Source: Gelatoporia subvermispora B (lineage: Eukaryota; Basidiomycota; Agaricomycetes; Polyporales; Gelatoporiaceae). Taken from it: a DNA stretch of 50,310 nucleotides. The notes under the pieces are model-generated. The model saw nothing but the letters and a program-made list of their open reading frames with translations. It searched no databases and was not told the DNA's origin. Each line of letters begins with the position of its first letter. The stretch's first letter is position 1. Positions 9,919 through 21,067 of this stretch are shown here, piece after piece. Location of the stretch: assembly GCA_000320605.2 (NCBI GenBank), contig KB445811.1:302887-353196 (forward strand), written 5' to 3'. Made by a program: the position numbers and the translations under genes.

Positions 9919-11962
9919 TTAGACTAGATCATCGGCTCGTTCGACCTTGATGTCAATCACCCCTGCCTGCTTGGAAGTCACTGTCAGCCGAGAGCCTCCC
10001 AAGAGCTCTGAGTCACAGGACAATGATAATCATACCTCATGAACTTCCTGAACTCGTCCAACACGTGTGCTGGTGCTGGAGGACGTTGGCACACTAGAGG
10101 ACGTTGGCACAGACAAAGACAACGGGAGCGAGACAACGCCGTTATGGCCCTGGACCTTGTCTCTCAAGTCCCGCCTCGCATTTAGATTAGCGAGAAGTGC
10201 ATTGAACAGCACTGAAGTATCTATATCAGTTTGCATCAAATCAGACACTGTGCGATGTGCTCACAGGTGGGCAATGCGGTAAAGAATATATCATAGATCA
10301 GTTTGTCGGGCATTGTTGCCCACTAGTGTGACACATCAGTAACCACGAGAGCATGCCTCCAGAAAACTCACAGTAATCAACATGCAAAGAGCGCAGACAC
10401 TGGCAAGCAGGGGTTTCAGCCTTCAAAGGAGTACATCGTATCTCACATGATGATCACGCACGTAGTAAGAAGGCCTGTGTTGATACTGTATATAATAAGC
10501 GTTCGGATGATAGACTCTGTCCTAATTGAGCCGCATCGAGTCAGTATACGGCGTAAGTTGATTGATCGAATATACCTGCGGACTCGATTGCGACGCTTCC
10601 ACAGCAATGCCACTTGAGATATAGCAATCGATGAATCGGCAACAATAGCGAAACAAGTTGAGATGTAGAACTCGGGCTAGGCTGAGGTAAGTCTCCGAAG
10701 CGCGTATCAATAGAATTCAAGAATACCGATAACACTCTCAACTGCAGGTATTGAGAATGGGCAACAGTTACGCTGCATGCTTCCTGAGCTCATATGAAGA
10801 GCAACATACAATCGAAACTCACTCTCGGATAGCAAAAGCTGGCATACCATGTGAATGATTTTACATCACTCATGAAGCTCGAGGATATAGCTCACCCAGT
10901 AGCGTTGCTGCAAGAATTGATCCGAAGTGAGTGAGACAACCGGCCAAATAATGAAATATCCGCACCGAGCTCTCCAAGGGAACAAAACATCTATATGTAT
11001 CACAAGAATTAGTATACATTCGACAATGTGATACACTGAATTCCGTGCGCACAATAACTGTAATCAGGCCCCAATGTTTGTTGCTCACTAGAACTGACAT
11101 GAGAATGTGCAATGCGATGTTCGTCATTGTACGCACACCGCCAGATTCGAACACAGAACAGGCTACAGCAGTAAACATGAGACATAGCCAGGATCAGGTT
11201 AGCTAAGATAAAATCAGCTTACCTTCGAGTTGCTGTATGCATGCATGCCTAGTCCAAAACTTTTCCCACCGTTTCGCTTGGACGCCACGCAACACTCACG
11301 CTGATCACAATAATACTCTGTGTTCAAGTTCAGTTTTCATGATCATAGCATCCAGCCTCGGCACTTACAATGATAGCCCTTTGTGATATGCAGACTGTAA
11401 GCGCCATTGGATTCTGATTACTTGACGGTCATTAACTCACCATGTCTCCCTCGCAAGAGCAAAAACATTTCCGAAGTCGGTCACTGTATATGTAAACGCC
11501 ATGGCACAAATGAAGACTTGATGCACGGTGTCTAGCCCCCTGAGGTGTTGGGTGGTAAGGTTGAACGATTATCTGAATCTCAGAGTAGTGCTAACAGACC
11601 ATATGAATGCGATCTAAAAAAGGTTGTGAAGCTTCGACATCATCCTCTCACAAGCGTTGACGACTAACCATGGCTTTGAACAGCGCAGAATCGCTGTTCT
11701 TGCTGTGAAAGTAGACATACGTTTGGATGACCGTGATTCCATAGACTCTGTCACATCATTCAGGTCTCGGGAGGTACAACAGGGCTCGGAGCTGCATACG
11801 CAGATGTTACCATCGTACCTGTCACGAGTCAGATTTTCTCACAATTCTTTCGAAGACACACGCACTGATCTGAAGGGCTCCGAGAGTGCCTCCTAAATTG
11901 ATTAGTCCCAGCTCTACCAGCGGTACCGTTGAAGGGGGCACAGTGGGCGATGCAGCGGACAT
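9919..11962 (-). CDS. DUF6534 seven-helix membrane protein, paralogue B
   Basis: The duplicate of paralogue A, with the same exon order. The start is MSAASPTVPPSTVPL at 11962. Then ..NLGGTLGALQI; microexon 11800-11818; YGITVIQTYVYFHSKNSD; IAFIWGLDTVHQVFICAM; TDFGNVFA; FESGG/RIW region near 11130; SNKHWGLITVI; PEFYISTCFAIVADSSIAIS and LLWKRRNRVRR (10565-10665); RTESIIRTLIIYSINTGLL (10450-10530); MPDKLIYDIFFTALPT (10265-10312); NALLANLNARRDLRD. The C-terminal tail is LPLSLSVPTSSS followed by a second VPTSSS copy created by an 18-nt tandem duplication (about 10077-10112), then ITVTSK-type residues, ending VERADDLV with stop 9919-9921. No inactivating change was found in the exons checked, so both duplicates look usable. 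The function is unknown; it is presumably membrane-embedded with a cytosolic tail. Confidence 0.85.
10077..10112 (-). repeat. 18-nt in-frame tandem duplication in the DUF6534-B tail
   Basis: The block 'aggacgttggcac..' appears twice here and once, in similar form, in paralogue A. It doubles a VPTSSS motif in the hydrophilic tail and keeps the frame. Confidence 0.8.
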
Positions 11963-13119
11963 GACTGAGCACAAATGAGCGAGGACTCCTTGTTGAGGGC
12001 CTGAGGCTAGATAGCGGCGGAAGGGCGTCCCGTTGAGGAGCTTCCTTATGAGCTGTAATCTACTCGAACCGAGAACTTACGGTGAATTTAGGTTTGGCCG
12101 AACTCTCGGACCAGGTAACCAAAAGCATGACAGTGGTCCTGTCAGGGTATAAGGTTTTCAAAATGGCGCAGGCACCATTCGCCGCCCATTGCACACGACT
12201 GCCACCAATACACATTCTTATCATACATTGGGCTGTGTCTGCGACAGCTCCACAATGATGACCCCAAACTCGCATTTCGATGAAATGCATTTTCACAGTC
12301 CAACATCGGAGTCTCCTAATGATTGCAGATAACCCTACCATACTCTGAATACTCATGGTCAAGTGATAAGGAAAGCAGCTAGAAGGGCCTCACGAGAAGA
12401 AAAGGTACGGGCGCGCGATACTTCCATGAGCAAGGCACCAGGCAACCCCGCACCTGACATTGAGGTCTTTCGGAGCTGATGCAAAGACCGTGGGGCACCG
12501 TCAGCAGTGCGTTTGGATGTGTAGACCTCCAGGCAGAACGACCGTGCAGGTGTACTCTTGTGCGCGGAAGATGTGGACCTCGACAGCCGTAACATGACTA
12601 TGATTCTCGAGAAGTTGAGAGCTTAGTCGGCAACTTCACTTCGTGAGAACGACCCCGTCAAATCAAGACATCTGCTGCAAATTCATCAGCCTTTCAAACC
12701 TTAGGAATAGCGAGCGCTCACATAGCTATAGCCTATCCACCGCTATCCTCGAACGGAGCGGATGCCTCGGCCTCACAAGACAGAAATGCCGAACAAGCCC
12801 TGAATGAACAGGCCTCAAGTAGTTCCACAAGGCTCCGTAAGAAGCCGTCGGCTGTCGTCGAGCTGTCGTCGAGCTGTCTATTGTAGGATACATCTTCTCA
12901 CCTGACTGCTAGGCCGACTATCTAGTACCTGCCAGCTATTGAGCAGTCACAGACGAAGGCGCAGAAGCTAACGAAAGTTGTTCATATGCGGACGTTATGT
13001 CCAACACTCTAGGTTGGCAGCGATGGTACGAAGTACTCCGCCGTACTGATACACATCGATTAGACAAGTAATACATATCGACATCCACAAGTGCTGGTTG
13101 AGAATGTGCAGAACCACTT
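11963..13119. other. Upstream of DUF6534-B and downstream of the P450
   Basis: About 1.16 kb with no gene recognised. Reading frames of up to 100 codons on the minus strand show no family signature. A short simple repeat (ctgtcgtcgag, about 12849-12880) is present. The first 100 nt above the DUF6534-B start resemble those above DUF6534-A. Confidence 0.5.
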
Positions 13120-15339
13120 CACTGGTCTGTTGCTTGAGTAATGAGCGCGATGGCCTCACTACTCCTAGGCTTGATAGCAAACTTGAAGGGCGCCGGATGG
13201 CTGATAAGGTGTGCTCTGAGCCACAAACGACTAATAACAAACAATTATTGGACCCACCTAATCATGCCGTTCGTAAAGACTGCCGTCGTCGGAGTAGGTA
13301 TCCCAGACCCATCTACTCCTGGGCCAATGTCGAAAGCCACGAGTACGGATGCGATGATGATAAATAGCGAGTTGTTGGCCATGAAGCGACCTGGGCATAT
13401 TCTTTCGAGAGATCAGCTTCCGTCAGAAGCCGATGCTCAGTGACATGTTCTGACCGTCTGCCATAACCGAATGCCCCAATTGCGGGATCCGGATTAAGTC
13501 CGCTGTCAGAGTTAGATTGCAAGAACCGTTCGGGTGAGAACTTCATTGGCTCGGGATATGTATCCGGGTCGTGAAGAATCGCCCTAGGATGTGCAGGTTA
13601 GCGCTACGGATGTCTCGGATATACTCACGCGGCCTCGTATTACCAAGTATTGCCTGCAAGTGCTCGTCAGTCCGAGCGCTTAGCACATGCCCCACTAGTG
13701 CTTACCAACAACAGTTGTCCCTGCTGGGATTAAGTAGCCATTGTACTCGTCATCTTGAGTCGCCATATGAGGCAGACCTAGCATACTAGGTTAGTAATCA
13801 ACCTACTGTCGAAGATGCGTACTCTTATCGTTACCTAGCGGTGCTACTGGGTTCCATCGCAATGTCTCTAAGCATATTGCTTCGATGTATGGCAAGGACG
13901 CTCGATCTGCGAAGGTCGGGAATCTTTCCCCACAAACCCTGTCCAGCTCTTCCTGAGCCCGACGTTGTACTTCAGGATACAAGACCATAGCGAGGAAGAA
14001 GCACGACAACGACGAGACCATCTACTCAACGATGAATGAATAAAATACACCTGCTGACTGAACCATACTCACGCTCTCAGCACCGGCTGATATACGAGGT
14101 GATGTCCTGAGCTCCGTTGATTCTGGTGCATGACCTTTGCGTACATACCTGCGTATGCAAGACCGGCGCTGTTCTTGATTGTTTCCACGTCAGATTCGGG
14201 GAGCTCCTTCGTTTGCACCGAAGTCAGTAGCTCGGACATAAAGCAGGGCGAAACTTTGCCTTGTGACTAGAAAACACAATATATGAGTCTTAGTCGTAGA
14301 GCCAGGACGAATCGCGTACCATCGCCCGCATAACATGCTCAACAGGCGCATCACGCATCCGATACGTCGTCTCCTTCCACTTCGCAGCTTTGCGCTTGAA
14401 GTCCGCTCCGGGAAACCACTCCGGGATCATCTTGACTTCTCGCGGGGCATCTGAGTAACAGCTAATACGTCTGAGGCGGTAGGTCTACGCACGGATTGGA
14501 AGGAAGTCTACCAGAAACGCCCCAGGTGCCGCTGCCTTGGCCATCGCAGCGAGCGCTTGCTCTGCGACAGTGATGTAGTGGTCGTCTTGCGGAGAAACGT
14601 CAATTCCGTAGATGATCTTCATGATCGTGCTGGCAGCAACACTATACGCAGCTTGGATATGAACATAATGAGGAGCTGGGAGTGGGAGGTGCAGACTTAC
14701 TGTCGGAGATGCTCAATGACGTTCTCGGGCGAATGCAACAATCGTACAAGTAGATCTCGTGTGCGGTCCTCCTGTATGGGCCAGAAGGTGGACACGTTCG
14801 ATGCGCGGAATTGTCGATCAAAGAGCTTGCGATGCTGCTTCCAGCGCTCGCCGAAAGGCATCATGCCGAAACTCCAGTCCCAGCCCATCCTATACCGAAC
14901 GTCAGTTGCCTGAGAGTGAAATCTACAGCATTACTGAGAATTTAAAACTTACAGGTCATTTATCATATGAAGGTGGTTGCGGTCGGAATAATTGGACGAG
15001 CGTTTTTCGAAAAGATCTTGCGTAGATTTTGCGGTGTTCAGAAATACCATGTGGCGACCAAGAACTTCGATATAGAAAATATCCCCTAACGTGTACATCG
15101 AATCATGGACTCCGAAGAGACAAGATGTGCATTAACATACCATATTGTTTGGCCCAGCGGTAGTAAGTCTGGATGTCATTATCCTGAGGAAGGTCCCTTA
15201 GGTTTCCAATGATGGGTAATGCCTTCGGGCCTGGAGGGAATGGAAGAGTACACCTGCGTCTGTGGCGGATATACAGACCCAGTACAAGCAGCACCACCGC
15301 AATCGCGAGCAGCCGCAAGTCACTCTGGTAAAGAAGCAT
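13120..15339 (-). CDS. Cytochrome P450 monooxygenase, microsomal class II, intact
   Basis: Haem-thiolate monooxygenase using a CPR partner at the ER; substrate unknown. The start at 15339 gives an N-terminal membrane anchor (LLAIAVVLLVLGLYI), a basic stop-transfer and the hinge LPFPPGPKALPIIGN. Later exons: GDIFYIEVLGRHMVFLNTA (near 15050), FGMMPFGERWKQHRKLFD (about 14820-14875), IIYGIDVSPQDDHY (about 14600), I-helix start AGAES followed by SSLSCFFLAMVLYPEVQ (about 13960-14090), ExxR as ETLRW in ICLETLRWNPVAP (13850-13890), PERFLQ and AFGYGRR..ICPGRF with the haem-ligand Cys. The haem motif is split by a 53-nt intron; a direct read suggests the Cys is lost, but splicing restores FGYGRRICPGRF. 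It continues to FDIGPGVDG and ends HPAPFKFAIKPRSSEA..TDQ with stop 13120-13122. It resembles the polypore CYP group often labelled O-methylsterigmatocystin oxidoreductase-like (CYP5144/CYP64-like); that label is not evidence of substrate. Confidence 0.9.
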
Positions 15340-16805
15340 AGTGACAGGAGATCACAGCACGTCGCGACGTCAACCGGAATTTTATATCCGCAACCCGTGC
15401 CCTGCAGCCGCTGTCCGGGTTGGGTTCGCAGCGATCATGCCGGCCACAGCAGTGCTAGTTGCTACGGGGCACGCGAAATTTTGGCCCTCGACCTCTCACA
15501 CGTTGCATGCACGGAGGTAACGGCACGGCAAGACGCCGAACGGAGATGGAGCGTTGAATGTGTTATTGTGTCCTGCGGTTGTCGGGCACGCGGAATCCTG
15601 GAGAGCTCGATAGGGCTTAGCTGGCGGCACAGCATGACGGGCTGACACCAGCCAGAAGCCGTGGGCGGGGTTTTGAGATTCTGCAGGCAGTCTTCTTGCG
15701 GCGCACAGATGCTCGTATGCGCGCATGCTATTGTGTAGCTAGCCGGAGCGCTCGACGCCGGAGTGTGTTGGTGGAATCATGCAGAATCGTGGTGTGCATG
15801 CACATACTCATCTGTCAGATGTGGCGCAGAGGCATGGTCGCTCCCCTCGGAATGCATGCTGGACAGCTGAGTGAGGATGCGATGACGATTGGATGTGCGC
15901 GCGGGACCGAGCCCAACGACAGCATCCTGCACGACCGTATGTTCTGCGGGGTAGAATGGTCTGGGAACGTTCACAGGACTGAGCAACCTCGCAAAAATCG
16001 GCTGGTGGATTTTGCTTACGGACTTAGTCGCGTATCGTGGGATCACTTTGCAGTCCAGACTGTAGAACGTGTTCTACGTGCCCCTTCGAAACTCGTGTCC
16101 ACGAGCTTCTAGCCTCTCCAAGCATCTCGCTTCATCGTTGGTTGCCGTCGGACGCTCCACGGTGCGAGCGCTGAATTATTGTTGATATTTTCGTACCACA
16201 GTCCACGGGCAAATGTGGCGCCAGATGATTGTTAAGAATTCAAGATATGTCGCACTAGTATGCACGATGACCGACAGAGCGAGAAACAGCTAGCCTAGGA
16301 GCCCGCTCGGATGTCAGATTGAGTTGCGCATAGTGCGGTGAGGAGAGCGATGCATACCATGATGATGCTGCGGACAACATGAACCAGTGCCGCGGATCTC
16401 GCACAGCTTGAGACCGTGAGACGGATCTGTACAATAAGTGGACTTGTAAAGCAAGGTGCTGTTCAGAGATGTCGTTGAAACGTGTGGTCTAGTTCGCAGC
16501 TGCATTGGAACTGGCACTTGCTGGCACCTGCCACGGATGGGTTCCACGATCGAGCCAAGGATAGTACGCCACAATCGCGCCCACACGTCCATACATTCTA
16601 CAATCAATTAGGGTGCAAGTCGCCCTGCTAAAAAGTACCGTAGATTACATCACAAACAATATGCAGCTGGTTTCGTATACATTATGCCAACCGTATGATA
16701 CCGTGCCCCGCGCCAAGATCCATAGATACGGGTAATGATATTTACCGTCCCACCCGGGGCCCAAGTCCAGTCCCAACATCAACGCCCGCCGTCGAGGACA
16801 GCAGC
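15340..16805. other. Intergenic 1.47 kb, no gene recognised
   Basis: The upstream region of the P450 and the 3' flank of the SPX-RING gene. Open frames up to 138 codons (15696-16112) lack any family signature or plausible splice pattern. It marks the right edge of the duplicated unit: nothing past 15340 is found in copy A. Confidence 0.5.
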
Positions 16806-18637
16806 TCACATGATGACGCAGCCCTGCACCTGGAGCCCGAGCTCCTCGAGCTCCTCCCGTGTGGCTTCCTTCTCATTCTGCTTCAGCTTCTCCTTGCACT
16901 CGCGCGGGAACCAGTCCCGCATGAAGTTCAGGAGCGCCCAGTCGACGTTCGCTGTCTGCGCGTCAATTGCGTCCTCACGTAAGATCTCAAACATGGGTCA
17001 CTCACAGCGATCAGCGGACAGGACAGTGGACGCGCGACACATCGGACAGTGGTCCTGGCCCCGCTTCTGCATCTTGACGAGACACCTGCGGACGTGCCAG
17101 GGTCAGCACGTGTGCTGCATGAGGAATACGTGACGGACTGACCTGACGCAGAAGAGGTGTCCACAGCGCAGGCGGATCGGCTTGAACGCGATGCTCGTGC
17201 AGATGAGGCATGCGTAGTCATCGATGTGCGGGATAATCGGGAGGACTGCCTGGCCAAGTGCCTGACCTAGCATGAGCGAGAGCGACCCGCCCGGGATGCG
17301 AGCGCTCCAGGGCACGATTGCACCTGCGACCGCGGCGGAGGGTGAACCAGCTGGGAGCGCAAACGGCGAGGGCAACGCGGGCGCGAGGGGCAGCGCAGTG
17401 CGCTTCGCGTGCTTCTTGAGAATCTTGCGCGTGGCCTCCGACGTCGCGTGCTGGAACTTGCGCAGATCGAGCACGAATGCGTTCAGCCGCATGAACGTTG
17501 CGAACGCAGCGCGACTTTCCTTGAGCTTAAATGCGTGCCCCGCGCGCACGCGCTCCGCTATTCGTTCCGAGAACAGTGCAAAGCGCGCCTCGGAGTCGGG
17601 GAGCGCGCGTTCGCCCCGCGTGAGCTCGGCCGTACTTTCGTGGATTTCAGACTCAACGTAAAGCTGGAAGATCTCCCGCCAGACGTAGAGGTCCGACTTG
17701 GAGCCCACGGCGAGGGCGTGCGAGAAAGGGTTGTGCACGGAGACAGTGCCGGGGTTGGTGGAAAGGGGGGAGGTCGGATGGAAGGCCGAGGAAGTGGACA
17801 GAGGTCGCGCAGTGAGGGTAACGCCACGTGCAAGTCGCTCAAGGTCAGCCTCGAAATCGACACGCATGACGGCGAGGCGGGTTGTCAGGGAGTCAAGTGC
17901 ACGGATAAGGACGTCGAAGAAAGTCATGTCAGAGGCTAGCGGGATGATCATCTCGCGACTAGTGACGTCCGAGTCAGGTGGGCTTGTGTATTGTAAGCGC
18001 CTGCAGAGACAGGAGGTAGAGAGTAATACATACCTGGTGGAAGGCCCTGCTACTGACCTTTCATCATGCGAAAACGAGGATTCTGCGAGCGAACTGATGA
18101 TGGACGCGGCGAGGGGGCTGTTTGGACGTTCCTGCTCTGCCAGATCCTCCTGACTCTCACTTGTAATCCTAGCTTGACCATCTACGGAAGAAAGTGGAAG
18201 AGTGATGGTGGGTATCATGTCGGAAAAGTCATCTTCGGAATCCTTGGGCTTAACCCACAGTCGCAGGCGAGGTTCTACGTGATCAGCGACATTCACAAGC
18301 TCGTAGACCACCTGGTAGAGATCGGTTGAGATCCGAGCGATTCTGTCGCGGAGTAGAGCGGTGCACACCTTGAAATTCTCATTATTCTCCCCTTGAGCTT
18401 CCTTTCCCAGGGCGGACGACTGGAGGGCATGTTGGAGGACCTCAGGCGAGAGGCCTGAATGTGATACATGAGTTAAACGTTACTGCGGGTGTAATGACGC
18501 TGAGACCGACCTAATCCGTTCAGCTCCTTGACCACCTGGTTTATGAGCTTCTTGAGCTGGCGATACTCTATCGCACTGTCCCTGAACTCTGGGGGAAGAC
18601 TGTAAAGCAGCTGGGCATAAGTCTTGGAAAAATGCAT
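16806..18637 (-). CDS. SPX-RING E3 ubiquitin ligase, likely phosphate-responsive
   Basis: N-terminal SPX domain (binds inositol pyrophosphates in known members) and C-terminal C3HC4 RING, the layout of fungal Pqr1-type and plant NLA-type ligases that restrict phosphate uptake. The start at 18637 gives MHFSKTYAQLLYSLPPEFRD and YRQLKKLINQVVKEL, the classic SPX opening; an earlier in-frame ATG at 18670 adds residues not seen in the family. Exon 2 (from about 18453) continues LSPEVLQHAL.., then a Ser-rich insertion, then FFDVLIRALDSLTTRLAVMRVDFEADL and the SPX basic helix region HATSEATRKILKKHAKRT (about 17400-17450). RING: CLICTSIAFKPIRLRCGHLF, intron, CLVKMQKRGQDHCPMC, then a C-terminal helix WALLNFMRDWFPRECKEK..QNEKEA; stop 16806-16808. 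Total about 565 residues. A 33-nt in-frame stretch (about 18006-18038) has gtatgt..cag ends and could be a very short intron. Its role in phosphate control is inferred from the architecture. Confidence 0.9.
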
Positions 18638-18911
18638 GCGGACATAGTAGTCGAGGTGCACGAGAGTCACCGCCGCTGTGGTGCTCCCGACTAGGTACCG
18701 GTTATTATGTAATTAGACCGTAAGCTGATTTGTGAGCGGATAACGAGGTCTTGGATTTGCAGGATAGATGCACGTGATATGGGCGCTAGAACGAGCGCTG
18801 CACGCGACGTGTTCATTGCAGCTGGCAGCAGCGAGCTCCTCACCACCACCGTCCTCCTCGTTCCCGCCCTCGTTCTTGCCGCCGCCGCCGCCGTCGTGCT
18901 CACCACGTGTG
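18638..18911. promoter_or_regulatory. Shared divergent promoter of SPX-RING and YIF1
   Basis: Only about 270 nt separate the two start codons, which point away from each other. The YIF1 side is CT-rich (accaccgtcctcctcgttcc and following), as in highly expressed basidiomycete genes. No specific operator could be identified. Confidence 0.5.
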
Positions 18912-20371
18912 ATGTCGTACTTCAACACGAGCCGGAGTCCGCCCCCCCTCCAGCACCCGGTGCCCACGCACCCCGCGTACATTCCCGAGCCGCCATCTAC
19001 TCCCGTCTCCCCGCAGGGCTACCAGCGGTATACCAGCTCCCCGCCCGTCCAGCAGCCGCCCCAGCAGTCTGCACCACATACTTATGGTCAGCCCATGGGA
19101 GGCCCTGGCTACGCAGGCGCGTATCCGCCTATGGGTTCTCCACCTCAGCAGCCCGTCCGCGGGCAGATGCCCGCGCACATCCCGCCTACTGCGCCGGTCG
19201 ACTTCTCTGCGTGGGGTCTTAACGACGCGACCGCACAATTTGGCATGCAGCTTGGGCAGAGTGCCGTTGCCGCCGGTCAGGACTACGTCCAGAAGAACGT
19301 ACGTGTGCCGCTTGGCTCAGGCTCTGCACTGCGACTGACCGATTGACTGACGATGCGCACAGCTGGGCGGGCTCATTCCCGTCTCAGTGATGAAGTATCA
19401 CTTCAACGTCTCCAACTCGTACGTCGTCAAGAAGATCCGTCTACTGCTGTTTCCTTGGCGCCACAAGTGGTCCCGCCGCGTACACCGCACAGAGAACGGC
19501 CAGCCGGAGTGGCAGCCCCCGCGCGACGACGTCAACTCGCCCGATCTCTACATACCCTGTGAGTCCGCATACTTTGTTTGACTGATCGTGGCGCACTGAC
19601 TGTGCCTAGTAATGGCGCTCGTCACGTACATCCTCCTCGCCGCGCTCTACTCTGGGCTGCAGGCGCGCTTCCACCCCGAGATCCTTGGTATCACCGCATC
19701 TAAGGCCCTCGCTGTCGTCCTGCTTGATTTCATCTTTGTTAAGCTCGGATGCTATTTCCTGAATATACAGGTCAGGCCCACACGTTTTTCCTGGCTCTCA
19801 AGCGTGCAGTTCGGCTGACGTGGATCTATGCTTGCAGGGAGGCATGTCGAATCAGGTGCTAGATGTACTTGCGTATGATGGGTACAAATTCGTCGGGTAC
19901 GTGGAATAATCGAGCTCTGTCATCGTCATGTATGAGCGCTCATCTCGCTCGTAGTGTGATTATGACCCTCATCGCAGGGCTGCTCAATGTCGGACGCACG
20001 CTGTATTCCCTCGTCTTCCTCTATTCCTTCTTCGCCACCGCGTTCTTCCTCGTACGTCCTTGTTCATCTTCAAGCTGTTATATTACTGACCGATTCGTTC
20101 CACTTCCACTGTCTCCATATTGCCCGGTTTCTACTCTACCTGCTTTTGCCTCGGCTTTCCTCCCGCCACCGTCAACGTGTGCACGTGATTTTTGCTCCTT
20201 GGGTGCGGGTATTCGCGTGCTCAGCTTCGCTCGCTACGACACATGGTCCTCCCTGACGCATCCGCGACCGCGGCACCAGTCAATCCCGCGCAGCGTTCGC
20301 GCCGGATAACGTTCCTATTCCTCGTCGCCGTCACGCAGATCGTGTACATGGGTATTCTCGTGCGCGTATGA
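18912..20371 (+). CDS. YIF1: Yif1-family ER-Golgi vesicle transport protein
   Basis: Polytopic membrane protein that partners with Yip1 and Yos1 in COPII vesicle traffic and Rab recruitment. The start chosen is MSYFNTSRSPPPLQHPVP at 18912, giving a Pro/Gln-rich cytosolic N-terminus, as in the family. Then FSAWGLNDATAQFGMQLGQS and VAAGQDYVQKN, intron, LGGLIPVSVMKYHFNVSNSY and VVKKIRLLLFPW (conserved Yif1 core), NSPDLYIP, then transmembrane segments MALVTYILLAALYSGLQARF, LAVVLLDFIFVKLGCYFLN, FVGVIMTLIAGLL, LYSLVFLYSFFATAFFL and a last helix ITFLFLVAVTQIVYMGIL; stop at 20369-20371. About five to seven introns. It shares a promoter with the SPX-RING gene. The identity is secure from the conserved core and topology. 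Confidence 0.9.
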
Positions 20372-21067
20372 GTGCTGCATCCATCCGGATCAAAAGTATA
20401 TGCGTGAATGTAGACAGATAATGCGCCGCGGGGATCGGCACATTACGGTCGTCCCGCTGGTACTTGGTGCTCGGTGCTAGCTACTTGGTGTCCCACGATC
20501 CACTGGTCCGCGGGCGGGTGCGGGTGGTGTGAGGCGACGATCTGCGTGCATCTCACTACCCGAGCCTATTGCGATGTGCAACCCGGACGGTGTGACAATG
20601 TCGTGGTGCGCCCGGGGAAAGGCCACGGCTTCGAGCCGCTGTGTATGTATATTTGACGTGTGCTATGGAATAGTAACCGGCGAGCATTATCTCTACGCAG
20701 TGCCGCTCGGGAGGATCAAGTGGTGTATGCGTAACTTGGAGCTCAAGAGCTCTATACGGCAGGGTGTTGTACCAGCTCGTTATGGATACGTCAATCAAGA
20801 CAGCATCGGATATTGCGAGCGCTGACTGCTGAGCAGGAATTCAAGGTTGTGCAGATTGTGTGGCCTACACGGGCAGCTGTGCTTCCATGGTGATATCTCC
20901 CCGTATTGGATTGACTACAATAGCAACCCAATCCCAGTCTCGCTATCGCCCCTATACTACTTGGAACGGGAGGACCGTGCAATTCTGATGTTCTGTTCCG
21001 GGTCGCACAACCGAGCGACTCATCTGCTTGCCTCTCAGTCCCTCTCCCAGCCCGCGTCCGATGACCG
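20372..21067. other. Intergenic between YIF1 and DUF6534-C
   Basis: About 700 nt between the 3' ends of two convergent genes. No further exon, repeat or RNA was recognised. Confidence 0.5.

Noticed and set aside
3740..12700. tRNA-like or CRISPR-like structures
   Set aside because: TTCGAA-containing stretches near 6130 and 11150 are DUF6534 exon sequence without cloverleaf arms, and no regularly spaced repeats exist.
12845..12882. Repeat ctgtcgtcgag as a regulatory array
   Set aside because: Only two to three short units, best seen as simple-sequence slippage.
13313..13546. Apparent loss of the haem-binding Cys in the P450
   Set aside because: A 53-nt intron with gtcaga..aag ends lies inside the motif. 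Splicing gives FGYGRRICPGRF, so the site is intact.
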